Positions 1-8,917 of a DNA stretch of 64,000 nucleotides are shown here, one piece after another (the first letter of the stretch is position 1; the number at the start of each line of letters is the position of its first letter). The position numbers and the translations under genes were made by a program. The notes under the pieces were generated by a model that worked only from the letters and a program-made list of their open reading frames with translations, did no database searches and was not told the DNA's origin. The stretch is from NCBI RefSeq assembly GCF_041912895.1, contig NZ_JAYSGI010000002.1:310001-374000 (forward strand). Direction: 5' to 3'. The DNA is from Pelagerythrobacter sp041912895. Its GTDB lineage: Bacteria; Pseudomonadota; Alphaproteobacteria; Sphingomonadales; Sphingomonadaceae.

Positions 1-2
1 CC

Positions 3-521
3 GGCGACGGGCGTCGCGATGGCCGGGTCGCCGGCGGACTCATCGGCGCGGCCGCGGGCGGAGTCATCGGCAATCGCATCGCCGATGGCGACCGGCTGGC
101 CGGAACGTTGATCGGCGCCGGGGTCGGCGGCCTCGCCGGGCTCGCGGCAGGCGATGCGATCGGGGGCGCGAACGATCGCGAACGCGCCGACGATTACTGC
201 GAATCGCTGCTCGCTCGCGGTTCGGGCGACTACGCGCCGATGCAACCCTATGCGCCCGGGTATCCGGCCTATCCCTACCCCGCCCCCGCTTATCCCGCGC
301 CATACGGCTATCCGGCGGGCTATTATGGCGCGGACTGCGGCTGCGGCCCGGCCTTCACCTATATGCCGGTACTCGTCGCGATACCGCAGCGCGCGGTGGT
401 GCGCGAAACGGTACGCGAGGAATGGGTCGAGGTCGATCATGCGCCCGCGCCCAAGCGCCGCGCGATCCATCGCCCCGCGCCGAAGCCGGACAAGCGGATC
501 AAGTATTCCAAGGGCAAGTAG
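3..521 (+). CDS. Glycine-zipper surface protein, 5' end cut by window
   Basis: The open frame enters from the left edge, so the true start and probable signal peptide are missing. The visible N-terminal part is a run of GxxxG repeats (such as GGLIGAAAGG and GAGVGGLAGLAAG) typical of glycine-zipper 2TM domains in outer-membrane or periplasmic proteins. It is followed by a Pro/Tyr/Ala-rich low-complexity stretch with repeated YPAPAYP-like units, then a basic tail ending KYSKGK. Family members are usually small envelope proteins of unknown function. The gene converges on parB, with 67 bp between the stops. The function is not known; only the class is supported. Confidence 0.75.
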   Translation, partial: GDGRRDGRVAGGLIGAAAGGVIGNRIADGDRLAGTLIGAGVGGLAGLAAGDAIGGANDRERADDYCESLLARGSGDYAPMQPYAPGYPAYPYPAPAYPAPYGYPAGYYGADCGCGPAFTYMPVLVAIPQRAVVRETVREEWVEVDHAPAPKRRAIHRPAPKPDKRIKYSKGK

Positions 522-588
522 GCACGGCCGCAGGTGCTCGTCGCGCCTGCGACCCCGATATTCTTGCTATATATCAGTATCTTACGGG

Positions 589-1569
589 TTAGATATCGCC
601 GCCGGTGAGGCGCTGACAGATGAGGTCGAGCTGATCGAGCGTTCGATAGCGGATCGTCACCGCGCCCGAACGCGGATCGGCGTCGGTCTTGATGCGCACG
701 TTGAGCCCGAGGAATTCTTCCAGATGGCTCTGCACCGCGGCGATATCGGCGTCCTTGGCCGGGTCGCGCGAGCTGCGTGCCTGGCGCCGGGTCTCGCCAG
801 CGCCCGGCTTGGCCGCGAGCTTCTCGACCTGCCGCACCGAGAGCTTCTGCGTTACCGCGCGCTTGGCCAGCTCGACCGCCGCGTCGTTGCCGATCAGCGC
901 GCGCGCATGGCCCATCGACAGCCCGCCCTCCTCGACCATGTCGAGCACTTCTTCGGGCAAGCCCAACAGGCGCTGGAGGTTGGCGACATGGCTGCGCGAC
1001 TTGTCGACCAGCTGGGCGATCTCGGCCTGGGTCATGCCCTGCTTGTCGGCGAGCGCCTGATAGGCGCGCGCTTCCTCGACCGGGTTCAGATCCTCGCGCT
1101 GGATGTTCTCGATCAGCGCGAGCGCCATGACCTCGGCTTCATCGAGCTCGCGCACGAGCGCGGGTATCTCATGCAGCCGCGCCTTCTGCGCCGCGCGCCA
1201 GCGGCGTTCGCCCGCGACGAGCTGGTAGCGCCCACCCGCAAGCGGGCGGACGATAACCGGCTGGATCACGCCACGCTGGGCGATCGAGGCGGCGAGTTCC
1301 TCGAGCGCGGATTCGTCGAACCGGCGGCGCGGTTGTCCGGGCAGCGGTTCGATCGCGGAGGTCGCGATCGACGCGAGCCCCGAGCGCGGTGCGGCGGTCG
1401 AATTCGCGTCGTCTTCGGCCGAACCTTCGCCGTCTCGCCGGGCCAGCGGCTCCTCGCGCTGGGTTTCGCCAAGCAGCGCGCCGAGGCCCTTGCCGAGCTT
1501 CCTCTTGCGGTCGGCCGCAATGCGCGACGGGACCGAAAAACGCAGGATAGGGTCGTTGGGATCGCTCAT
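589..1569 (-). CDS. parB: Chromosome-partitioning protein ParB
   Basis: 326 aa. ParB binds centromere-like parS sites, spreads along DNA as a CTP-gated clamp and loads ParA and SMC near the origin. The N-terminal CTPase motifs are visible as GERRWRA (about 120-126) and ENIQRED (154-160). A helix-turn-helix follows (about 180-201), and the C-terminal dimerisation domain ends QRLTGGDI. The start codon overlaps the parA stop as ATGA, so the two are translationally coupled. Four parS-like sites lie upstream in the same operon. The order parA-parB after rsmG is the standard alphaproteobacterial arrangement. Confidence 0.97.
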   Translation of the reverse strand: MSDPNDPILRFSVPSRIAADRKRKLGKGLGALLGETQREEPLARRDGEGSAEDDANSTAAPRSGLASIATSAIEPLPGQPRRRFDESALEELAASIAQRGVIQPVIVRPLAGGRYQLVAGERRWRAAQKARLHEIPALVRELDEAEVMALALIENIQREDLNPVEEARAYQALADKQGMTQAEIAQLVDKSRSHVANLQRLLGLPEEVLDMVEEGGLSMGHARALIGNDAAVELAKRAVTQKLSVRQVEKLAAKPGAGETRRQARSSRDPAKDADIAAVQSHLEEFLGLNVRIKTDADPRSGAVTIRYRTLDQLDLICQRLTGGDI

Positions 1570-2342
1570 GCGGCTTTCCTCTTTTCGGGCAGACGGCCGA
1601 TCAATTCACGTGCCAGCGCGATATAGGCGCGGCTGCCCGCGCACGAATGGTCGTAGACCAACGCCGGAAGCCCATGGCTCGGCGCTTCGGACAGGCGCAC
1701 GTTGCGCGGAATGACCGCTTCGAACACCAGCTTGCCCAAGCAATCGCGCACGTCGTCGGCGACCTGATCGGTCAGGCGGTTGCGGCGATCGAACATCGTC
1801 AGCACGACGCCGATGATGCCGAGATCAGGATTGAAGCGCTGCTGGACCCGCTCGACGGTCTGGAGGAGCTGGCTCAGCCCTTCTAGAGCGAAGAACTCGC
1901 ATTGGAGAGGTACCAGCAGCGTGTCGGCCGCGCCGAGCGCGTTTAGCGTCAACAGGCCGAGCGAAGGCGGGCAATCGATGAAGCAGATATCGTGGCCGCG
2001 ATGCCCGGCGAGCGCTTGCCGCAGGCGATAGGTTCGGTCCTCCACCGACACTAGTTCGACCTCCGCACCGCTGAGGTCGACGGTAGCCGGAACGAGGTCG
2101 AGACCGGGGATATTGGTCGGATGGACGCAGTCCGCCAGCGGGACCTCGTCGACCACGATGTCGTAGCTCGAGCCTTCCCGATCGGCGCTCGCCAGCCCCA
2201 TTCCGGTGGACGCGTTGCCTTGCGGATCGAGATCGATCAGCAGCGTTTTCCAGCCCGTCGCCGCCATTGCGGTCGCGATGTTGATCGCGGTGGTGGTCTT
2301 GCCCACCCCGCCCTTCTGGTTCGCGATGGCGATGACGATCAT
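1566..2342 (-). CDS. parA: Chromosome-partitioning ATPase ParA
   Basis: 258 aa from the ATG at 2342. ParA is a Walker-type ATPase that forms a DNA-bound gradient moving ParB-parS complexes. The deviant Walker A motif KGGVGKTT sits at residues 10-17, followed by LLIDLDPQGN (Walker A') and FIDCPPSLG (Walker B). This start was chosen because the core begins MIVIAIANQKGG and the ATG overlaps the rsmG stop (ATGA). The frame stays open further upstream, but that stretch is antisense-like junk inside rsmG. The 3' end overlaps parB by 4 bp. Confidence 0.97.
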   Translation of the reverse strand: MIVIAIANQKGGVGKTTTAINIATAMAATGWKTLLIDLDPQGNASTGMGLASADREGSSYDIVVDEVPLADCVHPTNIPGLDLVPATVDLSGAEVELVSVEDRTYRLRQALAGHRGHDICFIDCPPSLGLLTLNALGAADTLLVPLQCEFFALEGLSQLLQTVERVQQRFNPDLGIIGVVLTMFDRRNRLTDQVADDVRDCLGKLVFEAVIPRNVRLSEAPSHGLPALVYDHSCAGSRAYIALARELIGRLPEKRKAA

Positions 2343-2968
2343 GATCTCGCTTTCCCGGCCAGATGGCCGACGATGATGCCCGCTTCGGCATCGGTTTGCG
2401 ACTGTTCCACGTGAAACAACGCTTTTTGCCGCTTGGATAGCTTGTCCAGTTCTTGCGATGCCGAGCGGCCCTTGGGCAACAGCCAAAGCGTGTCGTCTGT
2501 GGAAAATCGTACGGACAGCTCGAAGAGTCGGTCGAGCGGAGCGAACGCGCGCGCCGAAATGACCCCGGCCGGGACAGTTTCGACCAGCTCGAGCCGCGCT
2601 CCCTCCACGCGGCAACGCTCAAGCGACAACTCGCCAATCATACGTTCGAGCCAATCGATCCGCTTTCGTCGCGATTCGACGAGCACGACCGACCAGTCGG
2701 GACGCATCGCGGCCACGATGAGGCCCGGCATTCCGGCGCCGCTGCCGAGATCGAGCCACAGCGGCGTTTCACGTGAAACATGATCGAGCAGTTGCGCCGA
2801 ATCGGCGATATGGCGTTGCCATAGTGAATCGAGCGTGGGCTTCGCGACGAGGTTCTGCCGCTCGTTTTCGTCACGCAGGGCGGCAGCGAAGCGATCGAGG
2901 CGGTCGAGCGCCGCACTGTCGCAGCGCGCAGCGACGAAAGCCCGAGCGTCTTCCTCGCCCGCAATCAC
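2339..2968 (-). CDS. rsmG: 16S rRNA (guanine-N7)-methyltransferase RsmG
   Basis: 209 aa from a GTG at 2968. RsmG methylates G527 of 16S rRNA using S-adenosylmethionine (known for the family). The SAM-binding loop is LWLDLGSGAGMPGL, followed by VVLVESRRKR. The GTG overlaps the mnmG stop as GTGA, which decides the start; the frame is open upstream but overlaps mnmG heavily. Two parS-like sites lie inside the coding sequence, translating as HVSRET and FHVEQ, so this gene carries part of the centromere. The position between mnmG and parA is conserved in many bacteria. Confidence 0.95.
   Translation of the reverse strand: MIAGEEDARAFVAARCDSAALDRLDRFAAALRDENERQNLVAKPTLDSLWQRHIADSAQLLDHVSRETPLWLDLGSGAGMPGLIVAAMRPDWSVVLVESRRKRIDWLERMIGELSLERCRVEGARLELVETVPAGVISARAFAPLDRLFELSVRFSTDDTLWLLPKGRSASQELDKLSKRQKALFHVEQSQTDAEAGIIVGHLAGKARS
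2403..2418. promoter_or_regulatory. parS-like site 1 (within rsmG)
   Basis: TGTTCCACGTGAAACA differs at one base from the canonical bacterial parS palindrome TGTTTCACGTGAAACA. It lies near the 3' end of rsmG, about 830 bp upstream of parB, and is presumably a ParB-binding site. Confidence 0.85.
2765..2780. promoter_or_regulatory. parS-like site 2 (within rsmG)
   Basis: CGTTTCACGTGAAACA matches canonical parS except for the first base. It is embedded in the rsmG reading frame (HVSRET). Confidence 0.87.
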
Positions 2969-4821
2969 GCGACTTGCCGGGCGTTGCGGCGCGCATGGAC
3001 GAGCAGCGCCGACAGAGCCGCGGGCGTGATCCCCGGCACCCGTCCCGCCGCTGCGAGCGTCTCGGGTCGCGCCGCCGTCAGCCGCTCGACCATCTCGTTC
3101 GACAGCCCCGGCACGCAATCGTAGGGAAATTCCGCGCCGAGACGCACCGCCTCGCTCGCGCGCAGGTCTCTCAACTCGGCCTCCTGCCGCTCGAGGTATG
3201 GGGCATAGAGCGCATCTTCCGCCATCTCAGATGCGATGTCCTCCTGCGGATCGAATTCGTCCCCCAGCCATGGCGACAGGGTGGCCAGATCCACCCCGTT
3301 GTAGCGCAGCCATTCCGCGATCGTGTGCCGCCCGGCATCGCGTCGAACCGGCAGATCGGCCGCTGCGAGCTCGGTCGCCGCAACATCGCGTGCGAACGCC
3401 CCCGCCCACGCGTCGCGCCGATTCTCGCGTGCTTCGAACCAGCGACGGCGCTCGACGCCCACGCAGTCGGCAGCGATAGCCAACGGGGTAAGGCGCGTAG
3501 AGGCGTTGTTCGCGCGCAGGCGCAAGCGATATTCCGCGCGTGCGGTGAGCATCCGATAGGGCTCGCTTACGCCCTGCAGAGTGAGGTCGTCGACCATCAC
3601 CGCAATATAGGAGTTGGCGCGGTCGAGCTTCGCAGGTTCGCGCCCGAGGGCAGCGGTAGCCGCGTGCATTCCGGCGACCAAGCCCTGCGCCGCCGCCTCC
3701 TCGTAGCCGGTCGTGCCGTTGATCTGGCCCGCGCAATAGAGCCCGCCGATTGCGCGCAGCTCAAGCGAAGGCTTCAGCGCACGTGGATCGAGATGATCGT
3801 ATTCGACCGCATATCCCGGCACGACCATCTCGACCTGTTCCAGCCCCTCCATGCTCCGCAGCATCGCCAGTTGGACGTCGACGGGCAGCGACGTGCTGAT
3901 GCCGTTGGGATAGACCAGATGGGTGTCGAGACCTTCGGGTTCGAGGAATACCTGGTGCCCTTCACGGTCGCCGAACCGGTGGATCTTGTCCTCGATCGAC
4001 GGGCAGTAGCGCGGGCCCTGCGCGCCGATCGCTCCGCTGAACAGCGGCGAGCGGCCCAGCCCTCCCCGGATGATATCGTGGCTGCGCGCATTGGTGCGCG
4101 TGATCGCGCAGAACACCTGCGGGCACGCACGCCTGGGCGTCAGCGGCGACATGGTCCAGGCGCCATCGTCCGAAGGCTGCTCGTCCAGGCGCGCCCAGTC
4201 GATCGTGCGTCCGTCGAGTCTCGGCGGGGTGCCGGTCTTGAGGCGAGCCATCGGCAAAGCAGCCTCGCGCAACTGCGCTGCGAGCCGGTGCGCGGCGTTC
4301 TCGCCGATCCGTCCGCCCTCGAACCGCTCCTCGCCGCGAAACAGCCGCCCGCCGAGGAACGTTCCGGTGCACAGGATGACTACGGCAGCGCGCAACCGCG
4401 TGCCGTCGGCCAGTTCGAGGCCCGCGACACGCCCGCCTTCGAGAACGAGCGCCGCCGCTTCGCCGGCGATCACGTCGAGACGCGGCTGCTCGCGAACCGT
4501 CTGCTGGACGGCCGCCCTGAACAACTTGCGATCGGCCTGCACCCGGGGGCCCCAGACCGCGCTCCCCTTCGACAGGTTGAGCATGCGATAATGAATCGCC
4601 GCGGCATCGGCGGCGCGGCCGATCACCCCGTCGAGCGCGTCAACCTCGCGCACGAGATGTCCCTTGCCCAAGCCCCCGATCGCCGGATTGCAGCTCATCG
4701 CCCCGATCGCATCGGGATCGAAGGTGACCAGCCCGACCCGCGCACCCATGCGTGCTGCGACCGCCGCCGCCTCGACGCCGGCGTGACCGCCGCCGACCAC
4801 CAGTATATCGAACGAGTGCAT
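2965..4821 (-). CDS. mnmG: tRNA uridine-5-carboxymethylaminomethyl modification enzyme MnmG (GidA)
   Basis: 618 aa. MnmG is the FAD-dependent partner of MnmE in making cmnm5U34 in tRNA anticodons. The N-terminal dinucleotide-binding motif is ILVVGGGHAGVEAA (residues 6-19). The family signatures GGLGKGHLVREVDAL and KTGTPPRLDGRTIDW follow, and the C-terminal helical domain is complete. I start at MHSFDILVV (4821); a possible upstream start at 4857 would add 12 residues before the conserved core. The gap to mnmE is 96 bp and holds two parS-like sites. The length is normal for the family. Confidence 0.96.
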   Translation of the reverse strand: MHSFDILVVGGGHAGVEAAAVAARMGARVGLVTFDPDAIGAMSCNPAIGGLGKGHLVREVDALDGVIGRAADAAAIHYRMLNLSKGSAVWGPRVQADRKLFRAAVQQTVREQPRLDVIAGEAAALVLEGGRVAGLELADGTRLRAAVVILCTGTFLGGRLFRGEERFEGGRIGENAAHRLAAQLREAALPMARLKTGTPPRLDGRTIDWARLDEQPSDDGAWTMSPLTPRRACPQVFCAITRTNARSHDIIRGGLGRSPLFSGAIGAQGPRYCPSIEDKIHRFGDREGHQVFLEPEGLDTHLVYPNGISTSLPVDVQLAMLRSMEGLEQVEMVVPGYAVEYDHLDPRALKPSLELRAIGGLYCAGQINGTTGYEEAAAQGLVAGMHAATAALGREPAKLDRANSYIAVMVDDLTLQGVSEPYRMLTARAEYRLRLRANNASTRLTPLAIAADCVGVERRRWFEARENRRDAWAGAFARDVAATELAAADLPVRRDAGRHTIAEWLRYNGVDLATLSPWLGDEFDPQEDIASEMAEDALYAPYLERQEAELRDLRASEAVRLGAEFPYDCVPGLSNEMVERLTAARPETLAAAGRVPGITPAALSALLVHARRNARQVA

Positions 4822-4863
4822 GTGCCGCCAGATAGGCGATGGCGCGGACGCGGTCAAAGCGCC

Positions 4864-4879
4864 TGTTTCACGTGGAACG
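4864..4879. promoter_or_regulatory. parS-like site 3 (mnmE-mnmG gap)
   Basis: TGTTTCACGTGGAACG has two mismatches to canonical parS. It lies in the short gap between mnmE and mnmG, 23 bp from a better site. Confidence 0.7.
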
Positions 4880-4901
4880 GCGCTAAGCCCGAAATTCCCG
4901 A

Positions 4902-4917
4902 TGTTTCACGTGAAACG
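4902..4917. promoter_or_regulatory. parS-like site 4 (mnmE-mnmG gap)
   Basis: TGTTTCACGTGAAACG matches canonical parS except for the last base. It ends directly against the mnmE stop codon. Confidence 0.87.
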
Positions 4918-6204
4918 TCATTTTCCGATGCAGAACCGGCCGAACAGAGCGTCGAGCATATCCTCGGTCGATGCTCGACCGAGAAGACGATCGAACGCAC
5001 TGCGAGCCAGCCGCAGCCGCTCGGCGAGGATCAGCGGATCGCTCTCCCCTGACGTACCGGCGAGCGCCGTCGCGGCCTCGGCCAGCAGGCTCGACTGCCG
5101 ATCGTTCAGTGCCACCTCTCCCGGTGCGGGCATCGCATCGCGCGCGTGCGAAACCAGCCGAGCACGCAGCACGTCCATTCCGAGACCGGTGCGCGCCGAA
5201 AGCCTGATCGCATCCTTACCTTTCGCCTGCCGGGCGGCATCGTCGGCTTTGGCGTCGATCTCCCATGCCCCCGCCGGGCCCTGCCCTTCTTCGCCGAGCC
5301 ACAGCACGCAATCGGCGCGGTCGAGTTGCTCCCGAGCGCGGGCGATACCGATCGCTTCGATTGCATCGTCTTCGATGGCCGAGTCGCGCAATCCGGCGGT
5401 ATCGACGAACGTGAACGGAATGCCCGCCATCGCGACCGACCGTTCGAGCACGTCGCGCGTCGTCCCGGCGATCGGCGAGGTTATCGCCGCCTCGCTTTCC
5501 AGCAAGGCATTGAAAAGCGTCGATTTACCAGCATTCGGCGGCCCCGCCAGCACGATCCGGTATCCTTCACGCAGCATCATTGCGCGAGGACGATCCAACC
5601 ATGCGCGGAGGTCGTCGGCCAGCGTGGCTACTCTCACGGAAAACGCCGACGGCAGCTCGGCCGCATCCTCCTCGTCGGAAAAGTCGAGCATGGCTTCGAC
5701 TTCGGCGGACAGGCCCAGCACGGCGTCCCGCCAAGCCGCGGCCTGCTTCGACAATGCGCCGCCCGCCAGGGCCAGTGCCGAGCGGCGCTGGAATTCGGTT
5801 TCGGCCTCCAGCAGTTCGGCCAGCCCTTCCGCTTCCGCCAGATCGATCCGCCCATTGGCAAAGGCGCGGCGGGTGAACTCGCCCGGTGCCGCTGCCCGCA
5901 GGCCGGGCAGCGCATCCAGCGCTCGCTCGACCGACGCGACGACCGCGCGCCCTCCGTGGAGGTGCAACTCGGCGATATCCTCTCCGGTCGCAGTTCCCGG
6001 CCCCGGCAGCCACAGCATCAGTGCCCGATCGAGTTCCTCACCGCTTTCGTCGCGCAACGTTCGCGCGACGGCCCTTCTCGATTCGGGCAAGCCGCCCGCC
6101 AAGGCGCACAGCGCGTCGCCAGCCGCCGGGCCGCTCACGCGCACCACCGCGATCCCGGCCGGCGGCGCGCCGCTCGAAAGCGCGAAAATCGTATCGTGAG
6201 CCAA
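4918..6204 (-). CDS. mnmE: tRNA modification GTPase MnmE (TrmE)
   Basis: 428 aa. MnmE is a dimeric GTPase that, with MnmG, modifies U34 of tRNA. An N-terminal formyl-tetrahydrofolate-binding domain (residues 1-120) precedes a helical domain. The inserted G domain shows the P-loop GPPNAGKST (221-229), TTRD (248-251) and DTAGLRDS (268-275). The C-terminus ends in CIGK, whose cysteine is essential in the family. The protein is slightly shorter than the usual ~450 aa but all motifs are present. It follows the DUF6489 gene by 7 bp, suggesting one transcript through parB. Confidence 0.97.
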   Translation of the reverse strand: MAHDTIFALSSGAPPAGIAVVRVSGPAAGDALCALAGGLPESRRAVARTLRDESGEELDRALMLWLPGPGTATGEDIAELHLHGGRAVVASVERALDALPGLRAAAPGEFTRRAFANGRIDLAEAEGLAELLEAETEFQRRSALALAGGALSKQAAAWRDAVLGLSAEVEAMLDFSDEEDAAELPSAFSVRVATLADDLRAWLDRPRAMMLREGYRIVLAGPPNAGKSTLFNALLESEAAITSPIAGTTRDVLERSVAMAGIPFTFVDTAGLRDSAIEDDAIEAIGIARAREQLDRADCVLWLGEEGQGPAGAWEIDAKADDAARQAKGKDAIRLSARTGLGMDVLRARLVSHARDAMPAPGEVALNDRQSSLLAEAATALAGTSGESDPLILAERLRLARSAFDRLLGRASTEDMLDALFGRFCIGK

Positions 6205-6211
6205 GCGGCGG

Positions 6212-6484
6212 TCAGGCCTTGTCGTCGTCCGCCTTCGTTCCGGACGGCTTGCTGGCGTTTGCCCGCGCCGCGCCTTCGACGAAGCTCTGGAACATCTTGA
6301 GCCCCATCTGCCCCATCGGCGCGAGCTGGCGCGCGTAATCCTGCAGCTGGTCGGGATTGCTGACGCCTTTCATCGCCTTGCTCATCATATCGACGTAGAC
6401 GTCGTTCGCCTTGCCCACGTCGGGCAGACCCATAAAGGTCCGGGCCTCTTCGGGCGTGCAATCGATCTCGACATGGACCTTCAT
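6212..6484 (-). CDS. DUF6489-family small protein
   Basis: 90 aa from the ATG at 6484, preceded by a strong GGAGG ribosome-binding site. The start MKVHVEIDCTPEEAR resembles the DUF6489 family as I recall it from Sphingomonadales. The protein is acidic and mostly helical, with a Lys/Ala-rich end. The function is unknown. It lies 7 bp before mnmE and is probably the first gene of the mnmE-mnmG-rsmG-parA-parB transcript. Confidence 0.85.
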   Translation of the reverse strand: MKVHVEIDCTPEEARTFMGLPDVGKANDVYVDMMSKAMKGVSNPDQLQDYARQLAPMGQMGLKMFQSFVEGAARANASKPSGTKADDDKA

Positions 6485-6581
6485 CGCGTTTCCTCCGTTG
6501 GGTTGGGGAGACAGCCGAGTTTGGCATATCCGCCGTGCAAGCGTTACGCACTGGCGAACATCAGGGAAAGGGAAGAACCGC

Positions 6582-7280
6582 ATGAGCGAGACCGCGACCA
6601 TCGAGACCCTCTCGGGCGATGAAAGCTTTTCGGCCTATGTCGCGCGGCCGGCGGGCACGCCGCGGGCCGCGATCGTGGTGATCCAGGAAATCTTCGGGGT
6701 GAACGCGGGGATCCGCCGCAAATGCGACCGGCTCGCCGAGGATGGCTATCTGGCGGTCGCGCCCGACCTGTTCTGGCGGCTCGAGCCGGGCATCGAACTC
6801 GATCCCGACGTGGAACCTGAGATGCAGCGCGCGCTCGACCTGATGGGGCAGTTCGACCAGGATCGGGGCATTCGCGACATCGAGGCGACGATCCACTGGA
6901 TCCGCCGAAGCGAGGGAGTCGCGCAAGTGGGCGCGGTCGGATACTGCCTCGGCGGACGGCTCGCCTACATGACCGCCGCGCGCACCGACGTGGATGCAGC
7001 GGTCGGTTACTACGCGGTCGGCATCGACGGTCTGCTGCGCGAGAAGCACGCGATCGCCAATCCGCTCATGCTACACATCGCAGGCGACGACGGCTTCGTG
7101 GATAAGGAAACCCAGACCGCGATGCATGAAGGGCTCGACGACCATCCCAAGGTCACGCTGCACGATTATCCCGGCCTCGATCACGGCTTCGCCACCGAAT
7201 TCGGCAAGCGCCGCGACGACGAAGGCGCAATCCTCGCGGACCGGCGAACCGCGGAATTCTTCGCCAAGCATCTCGGCTGA
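6582..7280 (+). CDS. Dienelactone hydrolase family protein
   Basis: 232 aa. It is an alpha/beta hydrolase of the dienelactone hydrolase family, cytosolic because no signal peptide is seen. The nucleophile is Cys122 in GYCLGG. The acid is probably in GDDGFVD, and the histidine is in LDHGFA near the C-terminus, giving the Cys-Asp-His triad of the family. A conserved VIQEIFG element is near residue 35. The start at 6582 follows an AG-rich ribosome-binding site; longer readings run back through the promoter gap. The natural substrate is unclear, since many such proteins are not on a chlorocatechol pathway. It is followed 13 bp later by the glutamate-synthase-like gene. Confidence 0.92.
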   Translation: MSETATIETLSGDESFSAYVARPAGTPRAAIVVIQEIFGVNAGIRRKCDRLAEDGYLAVAPDLFWRLEPGIELDPDVEPEMQRALDLMGQFDQDRGIRDIEATIHWIRRSEGVAQVGAVGYCLGGRLAYMTAARTDVDAAVGYYAVGIDGLLREKHAIANPLMLHIAGDDGFVDKETQTAMHEGLDDHPKVTLHDYPGLDHGFATEFGKRRDDEGAILADRRTAEFFAKHLG

Positions 7281-7293
7281 GAGACCCGCCACC

Positions 7294-8907
7294 GTGATCA
7301 ATCGTGCGAACTGGCACCTGTCGGGAAACATCGTAACGCGCTTCGCTCTGCCGATGGCGCTCGCGGCACTCAGCGTGCTGTTCGTGCTGTGGCATCCGCT
7401 GCGCTGGGGCCTCGTGGTCACGCTTCCGATGCTTCTCCTGGCCGCGTGGGACTTCGTGCAGAACAAGCACACCTTGCGGCGCAACTATCCGCTGCTCGCA
7501 CGTGTGCGCTGGCTGATGGAGGACCTGCGCCCCTACGCCCGGGCCTACGTGGTCGAAGGCGACCTCGAAGGCCGCCCGTTCAACCACGACGAGCGCGCGC
7601 TGGTCTACGCCCGCGCCAAGGGCGAGCTCGATTCGCACCCCTTCGGCACCGAACTCGATGTCTATTCGAGCGAATACGAATGGCTCGCGCATTCGATCGT
7701 CCCCAACGAGGCCGCGCCAACCGAATGGCGCGTCGATGTCGGCAGTTCGCAATGCGCGCGGCCCTATTCCGCAGCGCTACTCAATATCTCGGCGATGAGT
7801 TTCGGCTCGCTCTCGGCCAACGCGATCCGCGCGCTCAACAAGGGCGCTGCGGCGGGCAATTTCTACCACGACACCGGCGAAGGCGGCCTCTCGCGCTATC
7901 ACCGCGAGCACGGCGGCGATCTGGTGTGGGAACTGGGCAGCGGCTACTTCGGCTGCCGCACGGACGACGGCCGGTTCGATCCCGCCCGCTTCGCCGACAC
8001 CGCGCAGATCGACCAGGTGAAGATGGTCGAGATCAAGCTCAGCCAGGGCGCGAAGCCGGGCCACGGCGGCATGTTGCCGGGCGCCAAGGTCAGCGAGGAA
8101 ATCGCCGAGACTCGCGGGGTTCCGGTTGGCAAGGACTGCATTTCGCCCGCGGCGCACTCCGCGTTTTCGACCCCGATCGAACTGCTCGAATGGGCTGCGC
8201 AATTGCGCGACCTGTCGGGCGGAAAGCCGGTCGGCGCGAAGCTGTGCGTCGGCAAGCCGCACGAAGTCTTCGCACTGATGAAGGCGATGCGCGAGACCGG
8301 CATCCGGCTCGACTATATCGTGGTCGACGGGGCCGAGGGTGGGACCGGGGCGGCGCCGGTGGAGCTGTCGAACCGCGTCGGGATGCCGCTGCGCGAAGGG
8401 TTGATCCTGGTGCGCAACGCGCTGGTCGGATGCGATCTGAAGGGCGAAGTGCGGCTGGCGGCGGCGGGCAAGGTCCATTCGGGTGCGGGCATGGCGATGA
8501 ACTTCGGCCTCGGCGCCGACTGGTGCAACGCCGCGCGCGCCTTCATGTTCGCGCTGGGCTGCGTCCAGTCGATGCGCTGCCACGAGGATACCTGCCCGAC
8601 CGGCATCGCAACGCAGGACGCGACCCGCCAGCGCGGGCTGGTGGTGATGGACAAAGCCGAGCGCGTGACCCGGTTCCAGCGCCACACGCTCCATGCCCTG
8701 CGCGAGATGGTCGTCGCGATGGGGCTCGAGAACCCGTGGCAGATCGACCCGTGCAACATCTCCGAACGCTGGAACAATGCCCGATCCGACAGCATGGATA
8801 CGATCTACAACTTCGTCGAAACGGGGCAGCTGCTATCCGATCCCGAAAGCACCCAATATACCCGCGCCTGGAAACAGGCCCGCGCCGAGAGCTTCGCGCA
8901 GGCATAG
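7294..8907 (+). CDS. FMN-binding glutamate synthase-like membrane protein
   Basis: 537 aa from a GTG at 7294. Two hydrophobic segments (about 17-55) anchor the N-terminus. The rest matches the central/FMN domain of glutamate synthase: ISAMSFGSLS, KPGHGGMLPG, VDGAEGGTGAAP and the cysteine pattern C-x5-C-x4-C ending CPTG, which binds a 3Fe-4S cluster in the family. The glutaminase (GATase) domain and the NADPH-binding subunit are absent, so ammonia-dependent or unrelated chemistry is possible. The related archaeal-type enzymes are poorly characterised. The gene probably shares a transcript with the hydrolase upstream. Confidence 0.9.
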   Translation: MINRANWHLSGNIVTRFALPMALAALSVLFVLWHPLRWGLVVTLPMLLLAAWDFVQNKHTLRRNYPLLARVRWLMEDLRPYARAYVVEGDLEGRPFNHDERALVYARAKGELDSHPFGTELDVYSSEYEWLAHSIVPNEAAPTEWRVDVGSSQCARPYSAALLNISAMSFGSLSANAIRALNKGAAAGNFYHDTGEGGLSRYHREHGGDLVWELGSGYFGCRTDDGRFDPARFADTAQIDQVKMVEIKLSQGAKPGHGGMLPGAKVSEEIAETRGVPVGKDCISPAAHSAFSTPIELLEWAAQLRDLSGGKPVGAKLCVGKPHEVFALMKAMRETGIRLDYIVVDGAEGGTGAAPVELSNRVGMPLREGLILVRNALVGCDLKGEVRLAAAGKVHSGAGMAMNFGLGADWCNAARAFMFALGCVQSMRCHEDTCPTGIATQDATRQRGLVVMDKAERVTRFQRHTLHALREMVVAMGLENPWQIDPCNISERWNNARSDSMDTIYNFVETGQLLSDPESTQYTRAWKQARAESFAQA

Positions 8908-8917
8908 GTTCGCTCGG

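Noticed and set aside
2773..5052. 759-codon plus-strand frame over rsmG/mnmG/mnmE
   Set aside because: It is opposite to genes with unmistakable family motifs and has no recognisable domain.
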